Of a DNA stretch of 56,678 bases, positions 34,515-42,901 are shown in pieces. Every line of letters starts with the position of its first letter. Within the stretch, counting starts at the first letter, position 1. The translations under genes were made by a program, and so were the position numbers. The notes under the pieces were generated by a model, which was not told where the DNA came from, made no database searches, and worked only from the letters and a program-made list of their open reading frames with translations. This DNA is from Streptomyces phaeoluteigriseus (lineage in GTDB: Bacteria; Actinomycetota; Actinomycetes; Streptomycetales; Streptomycetaceae): NCBI RefSeq assembly GCF_001896135.2, contig NZ_MPOH02000009.1, positions 588,239-644,916 of the forward strand, in the 5' to 3' direction.

Positions 34515-35480
34515 TCACGCCTCGTTGGTGGCGCCCGTCGTAAGGATCACGTTGCGCAAGGGCTCCCGGTTCACGAAACGTCCCAACTGATCCGCCAGGA
34601 GGCGCTTGGCGCGCGGCAGGAAGGCGGACGTGGGACCGCCGACGTGCGGGCTGATCAGCACGCCCGGCGCCTGCCACAACGGGTGTTCCCGCGGCAGGGG
34701 TTCGGGGTCGGTGACGTCCAGGGCGGCGGTCAGCCGGCCGCTCTCCAGCTCCGCGAGCAGGGCCTGGGTGTCGACGACCCCGCCGCGGGCGACGTTGACC
34801 AGCAGCGCGCCGTCCTTCATCCGGGCGAGGAAGCCGGCGTCCACCATTCCGCGGGTGGTCCCGGTCAGCGGCGTGGAGAGGATGACGACGTCCGCCTCGG
34901 GCAGCAGCGCGGGCAGTTCGGTGAGTGGGTGCACGGGACCGCGCGCCGTAGTGCGTGCGGAGCGCGCGACGCGCGCCACCCGCGCGACCTCGAACGGCGC
35001 GAGCCGGTCCTCGATCGCCGAGCCGATCGCGCCGTACCCGACGATGAGGACGTTCCGGTCGGCGAGCGCGGGGCGGAACTCGCTCTGCCAGTGGCCCTGT
35101 TGCTGGGCGCGGACGAACGTGGGTATGCCGCGCAGGGAGGCCAGCGTGAGGGTGAGCGCCAGCTCGGCGGTGCTCGCCTCGTGCACCCCGCGCGCGTTGC
35201 ACAGCCGCACGCCCGGCGGGAGGTCGGCCAGGTGCGCGGTGACGTCGTCGACGCCCGCGGTGAGGGTCTGGACGACGCGGACGTTGCGCATCTCCGCCAG
35301 CGGGCGCACCTTCACGGGCTGCCGCTTCATGTAGGGCACGACGTAGAAGACGCAGTCCGCGGGATCGCCCGGGAACTCCTGTTCCCCGGTGGGGCCCCCG
35401 TCCCAGAAGAGGGGGTTGAGCCCCTCGGGAAGCCCCTCGATCTCGTCCGGCGGGATGGGAAGCCACAGGTCAGCAGTCAT
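34515..35480 (-). CDS. D-2-hydroxyacid dehydrogenase
   Basis: A 321-residue NAD(P)-dependent dehydrogenase of the SerA/GyaR family, single catalytic and Rossmann domain set without ACT domain. Visible: VQTLTAGVDDV, STAELALTLTLASLRGIP, RNVLIVGYGAIGSAIEDRL, catalytic Arg in LVNVARGGVVDT, Glu in LDVTDPEPLP and His in LISPHVGGPTSAF. The true substrate (glyoxylate, hydroxypyruvate or another 2-oxoacid) cannot be read from sequence. The ATG has no ribosome site; TAGCCT (35493-35488) ends 7 bases before it, so it may be leaderless. It diverges from the aldo/keto reductase 76 bases away. Confidence 0.85.
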   Translation of the reverse strand: MTADLWLPIPPDEIEGLPEGLNPLFWDGGPTGEQEFPGDPADCVFYVVPYMKRQPVKVRPLAEMRNVRVVQTLTAGVDDVTAHLADLPPGVRLCNARGVHEASTAELALTLTLASLRGIPTFVRAQQQGHWQSEFRPALADRNVLIVGYGAIGSAIEDRLAPFEVARVARVARSARTTARGPVHPLTELPALLPEADVVILSTPLTGTTRGMVDAGFLARMKDGALLVNVARGGVVDTQALLAELESGRLTAALDVTDPEPLPREHPLWQAPGVLISPHVGGPTSAFLPRAKRLLADQLGRFVNREPLRNVILTTGATNEA

Positions 35481-35556
35481 GGTCAGGAGGCTATGTCAGG
35501 CACGCGCGCGTGCAGAGGTTAGGTTGGTGGGCCGGGCGAGGGAGGGTCACGAGCAG

Positions 35557-36555
35557 GTGGAGCGCAGGACGATCGGCGCGGCGGCGCTCGCGGTGGGGGC
35601 CGTCGGACTCGGGTGCATGCCGATGAGCTGGGGGTACAGCGGGTCCCGGCAGCGGGGCGACGAGTCGCTGAGGGCCTTGCACCGGGCGCTGGATCTCGGG
35701 GTCTCCCTGCTGGACACCGCCGACATGTACGGCCCGTTCACCAACGAGCTGCTGCTGGGGCGGGTGTTGAAGGAACGGCGCGGGGACGCGTTCGTGTCGA
35801 CCAAGGTCGGGCTGCTGGTCGGCGAGCAGCACATCGTGGCCAACGGCCGGCCCGGCTATGTGAGACGGGCCTGCGACGCCTCTCTGCGTCGGCTCCAGAC
35901 GGACGTCATCGACCTGTACCAGCTGCACCGCGCGGACCCCGAGGTCCCGGTGGAGGAGACGTGGGGTGCGATGGCCGAGCTGGTGCGGGCGGGCAAGGTG
36001 CGGGCGCTGGGTCTGTGCGCGGTCGGCGCGCGGGGCGGGCGCCGTGCGGGCGGGCGGCTGTACGACGCGACGATCCGGCAGCTGAGCCGGGTGCAGCAGG
36101 TGTTCCCGGTGAGCGCGGTGGAGGCGGAGCTGTCGGTGTGGTCGCCCGAGGCGCTGGACGCGCTGCTGCCGTGGTGCGAGGCCCGCGGTATCGGGTTTCT
36201 GGCGGCCATGCCTCTGGGGAATGGTTTCCTCACCGGCACGCTGACCCCGGGCGAGGGCTTCGAACCCGATGACATGCGGGCCCGGCACCCGCGCTTCACC
36301 GCCGAGATGATGGCCGCGAACCAGCCGATCGTCGCCGGTCTGCGCCGGGTGGCCGCCCGGCACGGAGAGGGCGTGACGGCCGCGCAGGTGGCGTTGGCCT
36401 GGGTACTGGCGCAGGGGCGGCACGTGGTGCCGGTGCCGGGGGCCAAGCAGGAGCGGTGGGTGGCGCAGAACGCGGGGTCGGCCGGGCTGCGGCTGACCGG
36501 GCGGGACCTGGCCGAGGTGGCGGAGCTGCCGACGGCCCAGGGGTCGTGGGACTGA
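35557..36555 (+). CDS. aldo/keto reductase
   Basis: A 332-residue NADPH-dependent oxidoreductase of the AKR (YakC/AKR13-like) superfamily. It has LGCMPMSWGYSG, SLLDTADMYGPFTNELLLGRVLKERR with the catalytic Asp and Tyr, the Lys in FVSTKVG, LYQLHRADPEVPVEETWGAMAELV with the His, and the C-terminal cofactor loop VPVPGAKQERWVAQN. GTG at 35557 follows GGAGGG 10 bases away; longer upstream extensions would run into the divergent promoter. The physiological carbonyl substrate is unknown. Confidence 0.88.
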   Translation: MERRTIGAAALAVGAVGLGCMPMSWGYSGSRQRGDESLRALHRALDLGVSLLDTADMYGPFTNELLLGRVLKERRGDAFVSTKVGLLVGEQHIVANGRPGYVRRACDASLRRLQTDVIDLYQLHRADPEVPVEETWGAMAELVRAGKVRALGLCAVGARGGRRAGGRLYDATIRQLSRVQQVFPVSAVEAELSVWSPEALDALLPWCEARGIGFLAAMPLGNGFLTGTLTPGEGFEPDDMRARHPRFTAEMMAANQPIVAGLRRVAARHGEGVTAAQVALAWVLAQGRHVVPVPGAKQERWVAQNAGSAGLRLTGRDLAEVAELPTAQGSWD

Positions 36556-36689
36556 GGACCGCCGGGAGGACGCCGGGAAGCCGGGGCCTTCGCGGAATCG
36601 GGTTGCGGAGATCGGGAACTCGAACGGCGCGAGCGGTGTATGACAAGGAGAACCTGTCGCTGGACCGCCGCGTCGAAGGGACCGAGATC

Positions 36690-37847
36690 GTGCAACGTCG
36701 CGCAGTGACGGCCGTACTGGCCGCGAGTGTGCTCCTGCTGACGGCAGGCTGCTCCTCGGACGACCAAGGGTCCCCGGGCGCCGCCCCGAGCCCGTCCCCC
36801 AGCCCCACGGCGGCGGGTACGTCCGCGTCGCCGGTCGAGGAGACCCCGCCCGCGAAGGGCACGGTCAAGGTCGTGCGCACCGTCGCCGAGGGTCTGAACA
36901 CCCCCTGGGGCCTCGCGCCTCTTCCCGAGGGCGGTCTGCTCGTCGCCTCGCGCGACGAGGGGACGATCACCCTGGTCGACGAGGAGAGCGGCAGGAAGAC
37001 CGAGCTGGGCGAGGTGCCGGGCGTCTCGGCGGCCGGCGAGGGCGGCCTGCTCGGCATCGCCCTCTCCCCGGACTACGCCTCGGACCGCATGGTCTACGCC
37101 TACTTCACCTCGGCGTCCGACAACCGCGTCGTCCGCATGCTGTACGACGCCGAGCGGCCCGTCGGCGAGCAGCTGGGCGCGCCGGACACCGTGCTCCGGG
37201 GCATCCCCAAGGGCATGATCCACAACGGCGGGCGGATCGCCTTCGGTCCCGACGGACTGCTGTACGTGGGCACCGGCGAGAGCGGACAGCAGGGTCTGTC
37301 GCAGGACAAGGAGTCCCTGGGCGGCAAGATCCTGCGGCTGACCCCGGAGGGCGAGCCGGCCCCGGGCAACCCGTTCCCCGACTCCCCGGTGTACTCGTAC
37401 GGCCACCGCAATGTGCAGGGCCTCGCCTGGGACGCGAAGCAGCGTCTGTTCGCCGCCGAGTTCGGCCAGAACACCTGGGACGAGCTGAACGCGATCGTGC
37501 CGGGCGGCAACTACGGCTGGCCGGAGGCCGAGGGCAGGTCCGACGACGCGAAGTACCGCGATCCGCTGGCCCAGTGGGGCACCGACGAGGCCTCGCCCAG
37601 CGGTGTCGCCTACGCCGAGGGCTCGATGTGGATGGCGGGACTGAGGGGGCAGCGCCTGTGGCGCGTTCCGCTGAGGGGCACGGCGGCGTCGGCCGACTCG
37701 CAGGCGTTCCTGGAGGGCGACCACGGCCGGCTGCGCACCGTGGTCGCGGCGGGCGGCGGCAAGCTGTGGGTGACGACCAGCAACACGGACGGACGGGGCG
37801 CGCCGAAGGAGGGCGACGACCGGATCCTGGAGCTGGAGGTGAGCTGA
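36690..37847 (+). CDS. PQQ-type sugar/sorbosone dehydrogenase lipoprotein
   Basis: A 385-residue secreted lipoprotein with signal peptide, lipobox LLTAGCSS and a Pro/Ser/Thr linker, followed by a six-bladed beta-propeller of the soluble glucose dehydrogenase (GSDH/YliI) family. Motifs: LNTPWGLAPLPEGGLLVASRDEG, GGLLGIALSPDYASD, HNGGRIAFGPDGLLYVGTGE, SYGHRNVQGLAWD, LFAAEFGQNTWDELNAIVPGGNYGWPE. GTG 36690 is preceded by GAAGGGA at 8 bases. Aldose oxidation outside the membrane with PQQ is the family activity; whether this organism supplies PQQ is unknown. Confidence 0.88.
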   Translation: MQRRAVTAVLAASVLLLTAGCSSDDQGSPGAAPSPSPSPTAAGTSASPVEETPPAKGTVKVVRTVAEGLNTPWGLAPLPEGGLLVASRDEGTITLVDEESGRKTELGEVPGVSAAGEGGLLGIALSPDYASDRMVYAYFTSASDNRVVRMLYDAERPVGEQLGAPDTVLRGIPKGMIHNGGRIAFGPDGLLYVGTGESGQQGLSQDKESLGGKILRLTPEGEPAPGNPFPDSPVYSYGHRNVQGLAWDAKQRLFAAEFGQNTWDELNAIVPGGNYGWPEAEGRSDDAKYRDPLAQWGTDEASPSGVAYAEGSMWMAGLRGQRLWRVPLRGTAASADSQAFLEGDHGRLRTVVAAGGGKLWVTTSNTDGRGAPKEGDDRILELEVS

Positions 37848-37880
37848 GGGCTTCGCGGGCGGGGCCCGGCTGTCAGGCTG

Positions 37881-38087
37881 TCAGTCGCGCGATTCCTCGG
37901 GCGGGACCGGGTCGGGCGGGGCCGGGTCGGCTGGGCGCACGACGACGACCGTTCCGGACGCGAGGTCTATCGGCCCGTGTCCGGGGCCGGCGTCGCCGAC
38001 GTCCTGCCTGGTCAGCTCCAGGCGGTTCTGCTCGTCGCGGGTGTGCTTGCGGCCGGGTGCGAACAGTTCGTCGAACATGTTGAACAC
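37881..38087 (-). CDS. small conserved protein (DUF6191-like)
   Basis: A 68-residue protein reading MFNMFDELFAPGRKHT, then DEQNRLELTRQDVGDAGPGHGPIDLASGTVVVV. I recognise the pattern ELFAPGRKHT...LTRxDVGDxxPGxGPIDLxSG as a small streptomycete family of unknown function (DUF6191). The GTG at 38087 follows GGGGAGG. It is convergent with the sugar dehydrogenase and just downstream of the LuxR gene on the same strand. Confidence 0.7.
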   Translation of the reverse strand: MFNMFDELFAPGRKHTRDEQNRLELTRQDVGDAGPGHGPIDLASGTVVVVRPADPAPPDPVPPEESRD

Positions 38088-38122
38088 GGCGCCTCCCCTG
38101 CCGGTTCCTGCCAGCGTACGCC

Positions 38123-41100
38123 TCACCCCACGGGCGGCATCCGGAGAGCCCCGGCGGGGACCTCGGCCGGGAAGAGTCCCAGCCGGTGCGCCACCGCCGC
38201 CGCCTCGCCCCGGCCGGAGACGCCGAGCTTGCCCAGGATGTTGGAGACGTGGACGCTCGCCGTCTTGGGCGAGATGAAGAGTGCCTCGGCTATCTGGCGG
38301 TTGGTGCGGCCGGCCGAGACCAGTCGCAGGACGTCGCGCTCCCGGCTGGTGAGGCCGAGCGCCTCGACGGGGTCGGTGCCGGCCGGGGCCCCGCGGGGTC
38401 CGGGCGTGAGGGGCAGCCGGGCGCGCTGGGCGAGCCCGGCGACCTCGTCACCGAGGGGTCGGGCGCCGAGGTGGGCGGCGACGGCGTGGGCGAGGCGGAG
38501 CAGCTCGGCGGCTCGGTCGCGTTCGTCGTCGCCGCCCTCCGTGAGCAGGGCCTCGGCCAGCCGGTACCGGGTGCGGGCCAGGTCGTAGGGGCGCTCCAGC
38601 GCCTCGAAGGCGGTGACCGTCTCGGCCCAGTCCCCGGGGCCGCCGCGGCCCTCGGCGCGCAGCAGCTCGGCGCGCAGCCAGAGGTCGTGGGCCTGCCAGA
38701 CGGGGACGACGGCGACGATCTTCTTGGCGGCTTCCCGGATGCATTCGAGAAGTTCGGCGCGGCCGGGGTCGGCGGCCGGGGCGCGGGCGTCGCCCTCCAC
38801 GGCGGCCCCGGTGAGGAGCAGCGGCCAGGCGTAGCGCTGGGCGCCGGGTGGGAAGCCCCGGTCGGAGGGCGCGTGCGAGGTGGGCGCGGGCGTCCGGGAG
38901 GCGGCCCTCGCCGGCGGCGAGGGCGACGGCGAGCCGGGTGAGGGGCAGGTCGTGCTGGGGCGCACGGTCCTGGGAGCCGAAGTACCCGTGTGCTGCGGCC
39001 AGTTGGCGGCCGGTCTCGTCGAGGTCGCCGCGGGCCAGGGCGAGTTCGGCGCGCAGGGCGGCGTGGCCGCCCCGGATGCCCACGCCCTGGCCGATGCGTC
39101 CGGCGGCGGCGCAGGCCCGGTCGGCCTCGTCCCAGCGGCCCAGCGACAGCAGGGATTCGGCGAGGTTGCCCCAGACCCACGCCTCCGTCTCGGACAGTCC
39201 GTGCCGTCGCGCGTAGGCGATGCCCTCCTCCATGATCGGCAGCGCCTCGCGGGAGCGGCCGACCGCCTCGAGTTCGGAGGGGAGGTTGACGTAGGCGTTC
39301 AGCGCGACGGACGGGATGTTCTCCGTGAGGGCCTGGTCCTTGACCTCGTACAGCTCCGTGAGGCCGGGTTCGACATGGCCGGCGTCGACCATGAGGACGC
39401 CGAGGATCTGGCGGGCGTCGAGTTCGATCTCGCGGACGCGACCATGCGCGCGTACTCCACGGCGTGCTCGGCGGCGGCGTAGGCGTCGGGTCCGGGGGCG
39501 TGCAGCATGGACCAGTTGGCGACATGGGTGAGCACTTCGGCGTGCACCTCGCTGGGCGGCAGGCCGCGCACCAGGTCCTGCGCGGTGGTCAGCTCCTCCC
39601 GGCCGCTTCCCCGGCCCAGCGAGCGCACCAGCCGGGAGCGCTGCACCCAGAACCAGGCCCTGCGCAGCGGGTCGTCGTCGTCCTCCAGCAGGCGCAGCGC
39701 CCGTTTGGTGATCTTCAGGGCGCGTTCGCGCTCCCCGCACAGCCGGCCGGCGACGGCGGCCTCGGCCATGAGGTCGAGGTAGCGCAGCGGCGTCGTGTCG
39801 GGGTCGCAGCCGCAGGCGGGGTAGGCCTCTGCGTAGTCGAGGGGGCGCAGCCGGTTCCGTACGTCCTCGGGGGCGGCGTCCCAGAGTTCCATCGCGCGCT
39901 CCAGGAGCCGCAGTTGCTCGCTGTAGGCGTGGCGGGAGCGGGCGGTGACGGAGGCGTCGAGGACGGCGGGGAGGGCCTTGGCCGGGTCGTGGGCGTGGTA
40001 CCAGTAGCTGGCCAGGCGGGTGACGCGCTCGTCGGCGGGGACGAGTGTCGGGTCGGCCTCCAGGACCTCGGCGTAGCGGCGGTTGAGGCGGGACCGTTCG
40101 CCGGGCAGCAGGTCGTCGCCGACGGCCTCGCGGACCAGCGAGTGGCGGAAGCGGTAGCCGTCGCCGGCGGGGGTGGCGAGCAGGATGTTGGCGCCCACGG
40201 CGGCACGCAGGGCCTCGATGAGGTCGTCCTCGGCGAGCCGGGCCACGGCGGCGAGCAGCCGGTACTCGACGGTGGAGCCGCCCTCGGCGACGATCCGCGC
40301 GACCTTCTGGGCGCTTTCGGGCAGGGCCTCGACGCGGACGAGCAGCAGGTCGCGCAGGGTGTCCGTGAGGCCGGTGCAGCAGCCCTCGTGGGCGGCGACG
40401 GCGAGTTCCTCGACGAAGAAGGCGTTGCCGTCGGAGCGTTCGAAGATGTCGTCGACCTGGGCGGGGTCGGGTTCGGCGGCGAGGATGCCGGCGATCTGGC
40501 GGCCGACCTCGTCGCGGGTGAGGCGCGCGAGTTCGAGGCGGCGGACGGTGCGCAGCCGGTCGAGTTCGGCGAGCAGGGGGCGCAGCGGGTGGCGGCGGTG
40601 GATGTCGTCGGCGCGGTAGGTGGCCAGGACGACGAGGCGGCCGGTGCGCAGGGTGCGCAGCAGATAGGAGAGGAGGTGGCGGGTGGAGGCGTCGGACCAG
40701 TGCAGATCCTCCAGGGCCACCACGACGGTGCGGTCGGCGGCGACGCGCTCCAGGAGGCGGGCGGTGAGTTCGAAGAGGCGGGCCATGCTCTCCTCGTCGT
40801 GCCGGCCTCCGCTCGTCTCCCCCAGCTCGGGCAGCAGCCGGGCGAGTTCCTCCTCCTGGCCGGCCGCTGCGGCGGCCAGGTCGTCCGGCAGGGCCCGGCG
40901 CAGGGCGCGCAGCGCGGTGGAGAACGGGGCGAAGGGCAGCCCGTCGGCGCCGATCTCGACACAGCCGCCGAGTGCGACGACGGCTCCCCGGCGGTCGGCC
41001 GCGGTGGCGAACTCCTCGACGAGCCGCGTCTTGCCGACCCCCGCCTCGCCGCCGATCAGCAGCGCCTGCGGCTCGCCCGCGGCGGCGCGGGCGAGCGCGT

Positions 41101-41176
41101 CGTTCAAAGTGGCCAACTCGTCGGCGCGGCCGACGAAGACGGGGCTGACGGACCTGTTCTCCACGGGGGCGAGCAT
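38123..41176 (-). pseudogene. LuxR-family ATP-dependent regulator (LAL/MalT-like), two frameshifts
   Basis: About 1017 residues when read across frames. The N-terminal AAA domain has Walker A LLIGGEAGVGKTRLVEEF and Walker B VVVALEDLHWSDAST. A long helical TPR-like middle follows, and the C-terminal LuxR HTH is GLTSRERDVLRLVSAGRTNRQIAEALFISPKTASVHVSNILGKL. The frame breaks at about 39430-39434 (AVEYARMVASA should run into EIELDARQILGVLMVDAGH) and again in a C run at about 38853-38861 (ARALRPG should run into FPPGAQRYAWPLLL). Both are single-base changes. I take ATG 41176 (MLAPVENRS) as the start. Such LAL regulators usually activate secondary metabolism or sugar use; no target is evident here. 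Confidence 0.75.
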
Positions 41177-41289
41177 CGCACGGAGGTGTGACGGCGGCCC
41201 AGTTGTTATCGGTGGCCCGGCGGCTGTCGCCGGAGTGGGGGTGGGAGGGCGGCCGACCCCCGTGCGGCCGCCCTGCCGTGCCCCGGTGT

Positions 41290-41487
41290 TCACGCGGTCC
41301 GGGCGAACCGCAGCCGGCGGGGGCGGTGGGTATGCCGTTCACTCTCGGGGGTCTCGGCGCGGGCCGCCGGCTCGGCCTCCCGGCGGGCGGCACGGCGGCC
41401 GCGGAGGGCTTCGCGGGCCAGCCGCTCGTCCGCGGCGCGGCGGAGGAGTTCGGCGGAGCGGGCCTGGTGGATCTCGTACTCGTACAT
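41290..41487 (-). CDS. small Arg/Glu-rich protein, 65 aa
   Basis: It begins MYEYEIHQARSAELLRRAAD and ends with a basic RRLRFARTA tail; it is strongly helical and charged. ATG 41487 has AGGGGA 8 bases upstream. Short proteins of the form MYEYELxxxRxAELIRRA are widespread in Streptomyces; function unknown. It lies between the LuxR gene and the hairpin at 41629, all on the minus strand. Confidence 0.7.
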   Translation of the reverse strand: MYEYEIHQARSAELLRRAADERLAREALRGRRAARREAEPAARAETPESERHTHRPRRLRFARTA

Positions 41488-41628
41488 GGTGGACGTCCCC
41501 TGGAGGTCGGTGGATCCGGCGCCGCTCGGTGCGACGCTCTCGATGCCTCAACCTTCGTCTCCCAGGGGGGTCCGCCACATCGGGAGAGTTCCGCATCTTC
41601 GGGGCCGGCCGGGGCCTTAGACGCGCGA

Positions 41629-41679
41629 GAGGGGCCTCAGTACGGCCGTAAGGTGCTTACGGCCGTCCTAAGACCCCTC
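41629..41679. terminator. two-stage hairpin at the end of a membrane-protein gene
   Basis: The inner stem ACGGCCGTAAG-GTG-CTTACGGCCGT (41642-41666) is perfect over 11 bp. Outer arms GAGGGG (41629-41634) and CCCCTC (41674-41679) can extend it. It overlaps the last codons of the gene ending at 41637, so part of the annotated C-terminus (TAVSTLRPY) is really hairpin sequence. Confidence 0.7.
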
Positions 41680-42293
41680 GTGAACTGCGGCGACTCAACC
41701 GGCGGACGCAGTCCGAGCAGGGCGTCGGTGTACTTGAGGACGGCCAGGAGCAGGCCGATCACGCCGAGCGTGACCCCCGCCCAGGCGACGGACTTGATCC
41801 AGGGGGCCTGCACCCTGCCGGGGGTGCCGAAGGCGGGCCGGGCCAGCACCACGACGCCGGTGACGAGCGCGGCCAGCGCGAACAGGCCGGCCCACAGGGC
41901 GGTGGTCTGCCAGGCGTCGCCGTAGACGGCCTGGATCTGGTTGGCGACGCTCGCGGTCGACGAGGTCTCCAACTGGCCGACCAGGGTCTGGCGCGCCGAG
42001 GCGACGGTCCCGATCCAGCCGCCGCTGAGCGACACCAGGCCGAGCGCCGCGGAGACGACGGCTCCGGCCCCCAGGCCGACACCGGACGGGCGGCTACCCT
42101 CGACGACGTCGACGACCTCACCCTCCTCGGTGTCCTCGCTGCTGTCGTCCACGCCGTCGGCGTCCTCGGAGGCCGGCGTCACCTCGTCCTGCGCGTCCGC
42201 CTTGGTGACGTCCACCGCCTTCTCGTCGCGCTGCGCCTCGGCGGCCTCTGCGCCCGTCTCGGCGCCGGCCTCGTCAACTGTCTTGGTTCCCAT
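41637..42293 (-). CDS. membrane protein with acidic N-terminus
   Basis: 218 residues. Residues 1-65 are very acidic and low-complexity (DEAGAETGAEAAEAQRDEKAVD, SSEDTEEGEVVDVVEG). Four hydrophobic segments follow: GLGAGAVVSAALGLVSLSGGWIG, TTALWAGLFALAALVTGVVVL, and KSVAWAGVTLGVIGLLLAVL plus a weaker one. No family I can name. The C-terminus overlaps the terminator hairpin. It is downstream of the GNAT gene on the same strand; the GNAT stop is 36 bases away. Confidence 0.7.
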   Translation of the reverse strand: MGTKTVDEAGAETGAEAAEAQRDEKAVDVTKADAQDEVTPASEDADGVDDSSEDTEEGEVVDVVEGSRPSGVGLGAGAVVSAALGLVSLSGGWIGTVASARQTLVGQLETSSTASVANQIQAVYGDAWQTTALWAGLFALAALVTGVVVLARPAFGTPGRVQAPWIKSVAWAGVTLGVIGLLLAVLKYTDALLGLRPPVESPQFTRGLRTAVSTLRPY

Positions 42294-42328
42294 GTCTCGC
42301 ACCGTACGGACGCTCTCTGAGAGGTTTC

Positions 42329-42901
42329 TTAATGATCGCTGTGAGCGACACGCGCGCGTGCGGCTCGCCACTCGGGGGCCAGCACGGACCACACTTCCAG
42401 GTCGTGCCGCACCCCACGATAGGGGTAGGCCTCGCGCCGTACGCCGTCGCGGGTGAACCCGAGCCGCCGGGCGACGTTGAGGCTGGGCACGTTGCCCGCG
42501 GCGGCGACCCACTCGACGCGGTGGATCCCGCGCCGCTCGACGGCGTGGTCGATGAGCACCCGCATCGCGCGCGTGACGAGGCCGCGCCCGGTTCCGGCGG
42601 GCTCCAGCCAGCAGCCGACCTCGCAGTTGGCCTGCTCGGCGTCGAAGTTCAGGAAGAGCACACCGCCGACCAGGTCGCCGTCCAGCCAGATGCCGTGCAG
42701 CGAGCCGGTGTCGGCGGCCCGCATGTCGGCGTACCGCTGGAGCACCTCGCGTGCACCGGGCACGTCGGTGGCCTTGGCGGCGAACGGGATGTACTGGTTG
42801 ATGAACTCCCGGCCGCGCTCCAGGTGCGTCAGGAACTCCTCGGCGTGCCAGGGCTCCAGGGGGCGCTGTTCGGCTCCGTCACCCAGCGATATCGCGTACA
42901 T
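42329..42901 (-). CDS. GNAT acetyltransferase (RimJ/RimL-like)
   Basis: A 190-residue N-acetyltransferase of the ribosomal-protein-acetylating RimJ/L group. Marks: EPWHAEEFLTHLERGREFINQYIPFA, GIWLDGDLVGGVLFLNFD, VGCWLEPAGTGRGLVTRAMRVLIDHA (acetyl-CoA P-loop GTGRGLV), and IHRVEWVAAAGNVPSLNVARRLGFTRDGVRREAYPYRG. ATG 42901 follows AAGGAG at 10 bases. It overlaps the 3' end of the MMPL gene by 23 bases, implying translational coupling. The substrate is not known. Confidence 0.88.
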   Translation of the reverse strand: MYAISLGDGAEQRPLEPWHAEEFLTHLERGREFINQYIPFAAKATDVPGAREVLQRYADMRAADTGSLHGIWLDGDLVGGVLFLNFDAEQANCEVGCWLEPAGTGRGLVTRAMRVLIDHAVERRGIHRVEWVAAAGNVPSLNVARRLGFTRDGVRREAYPYRGVRHDLEVWSVLAPEWRAARARVAHSDH

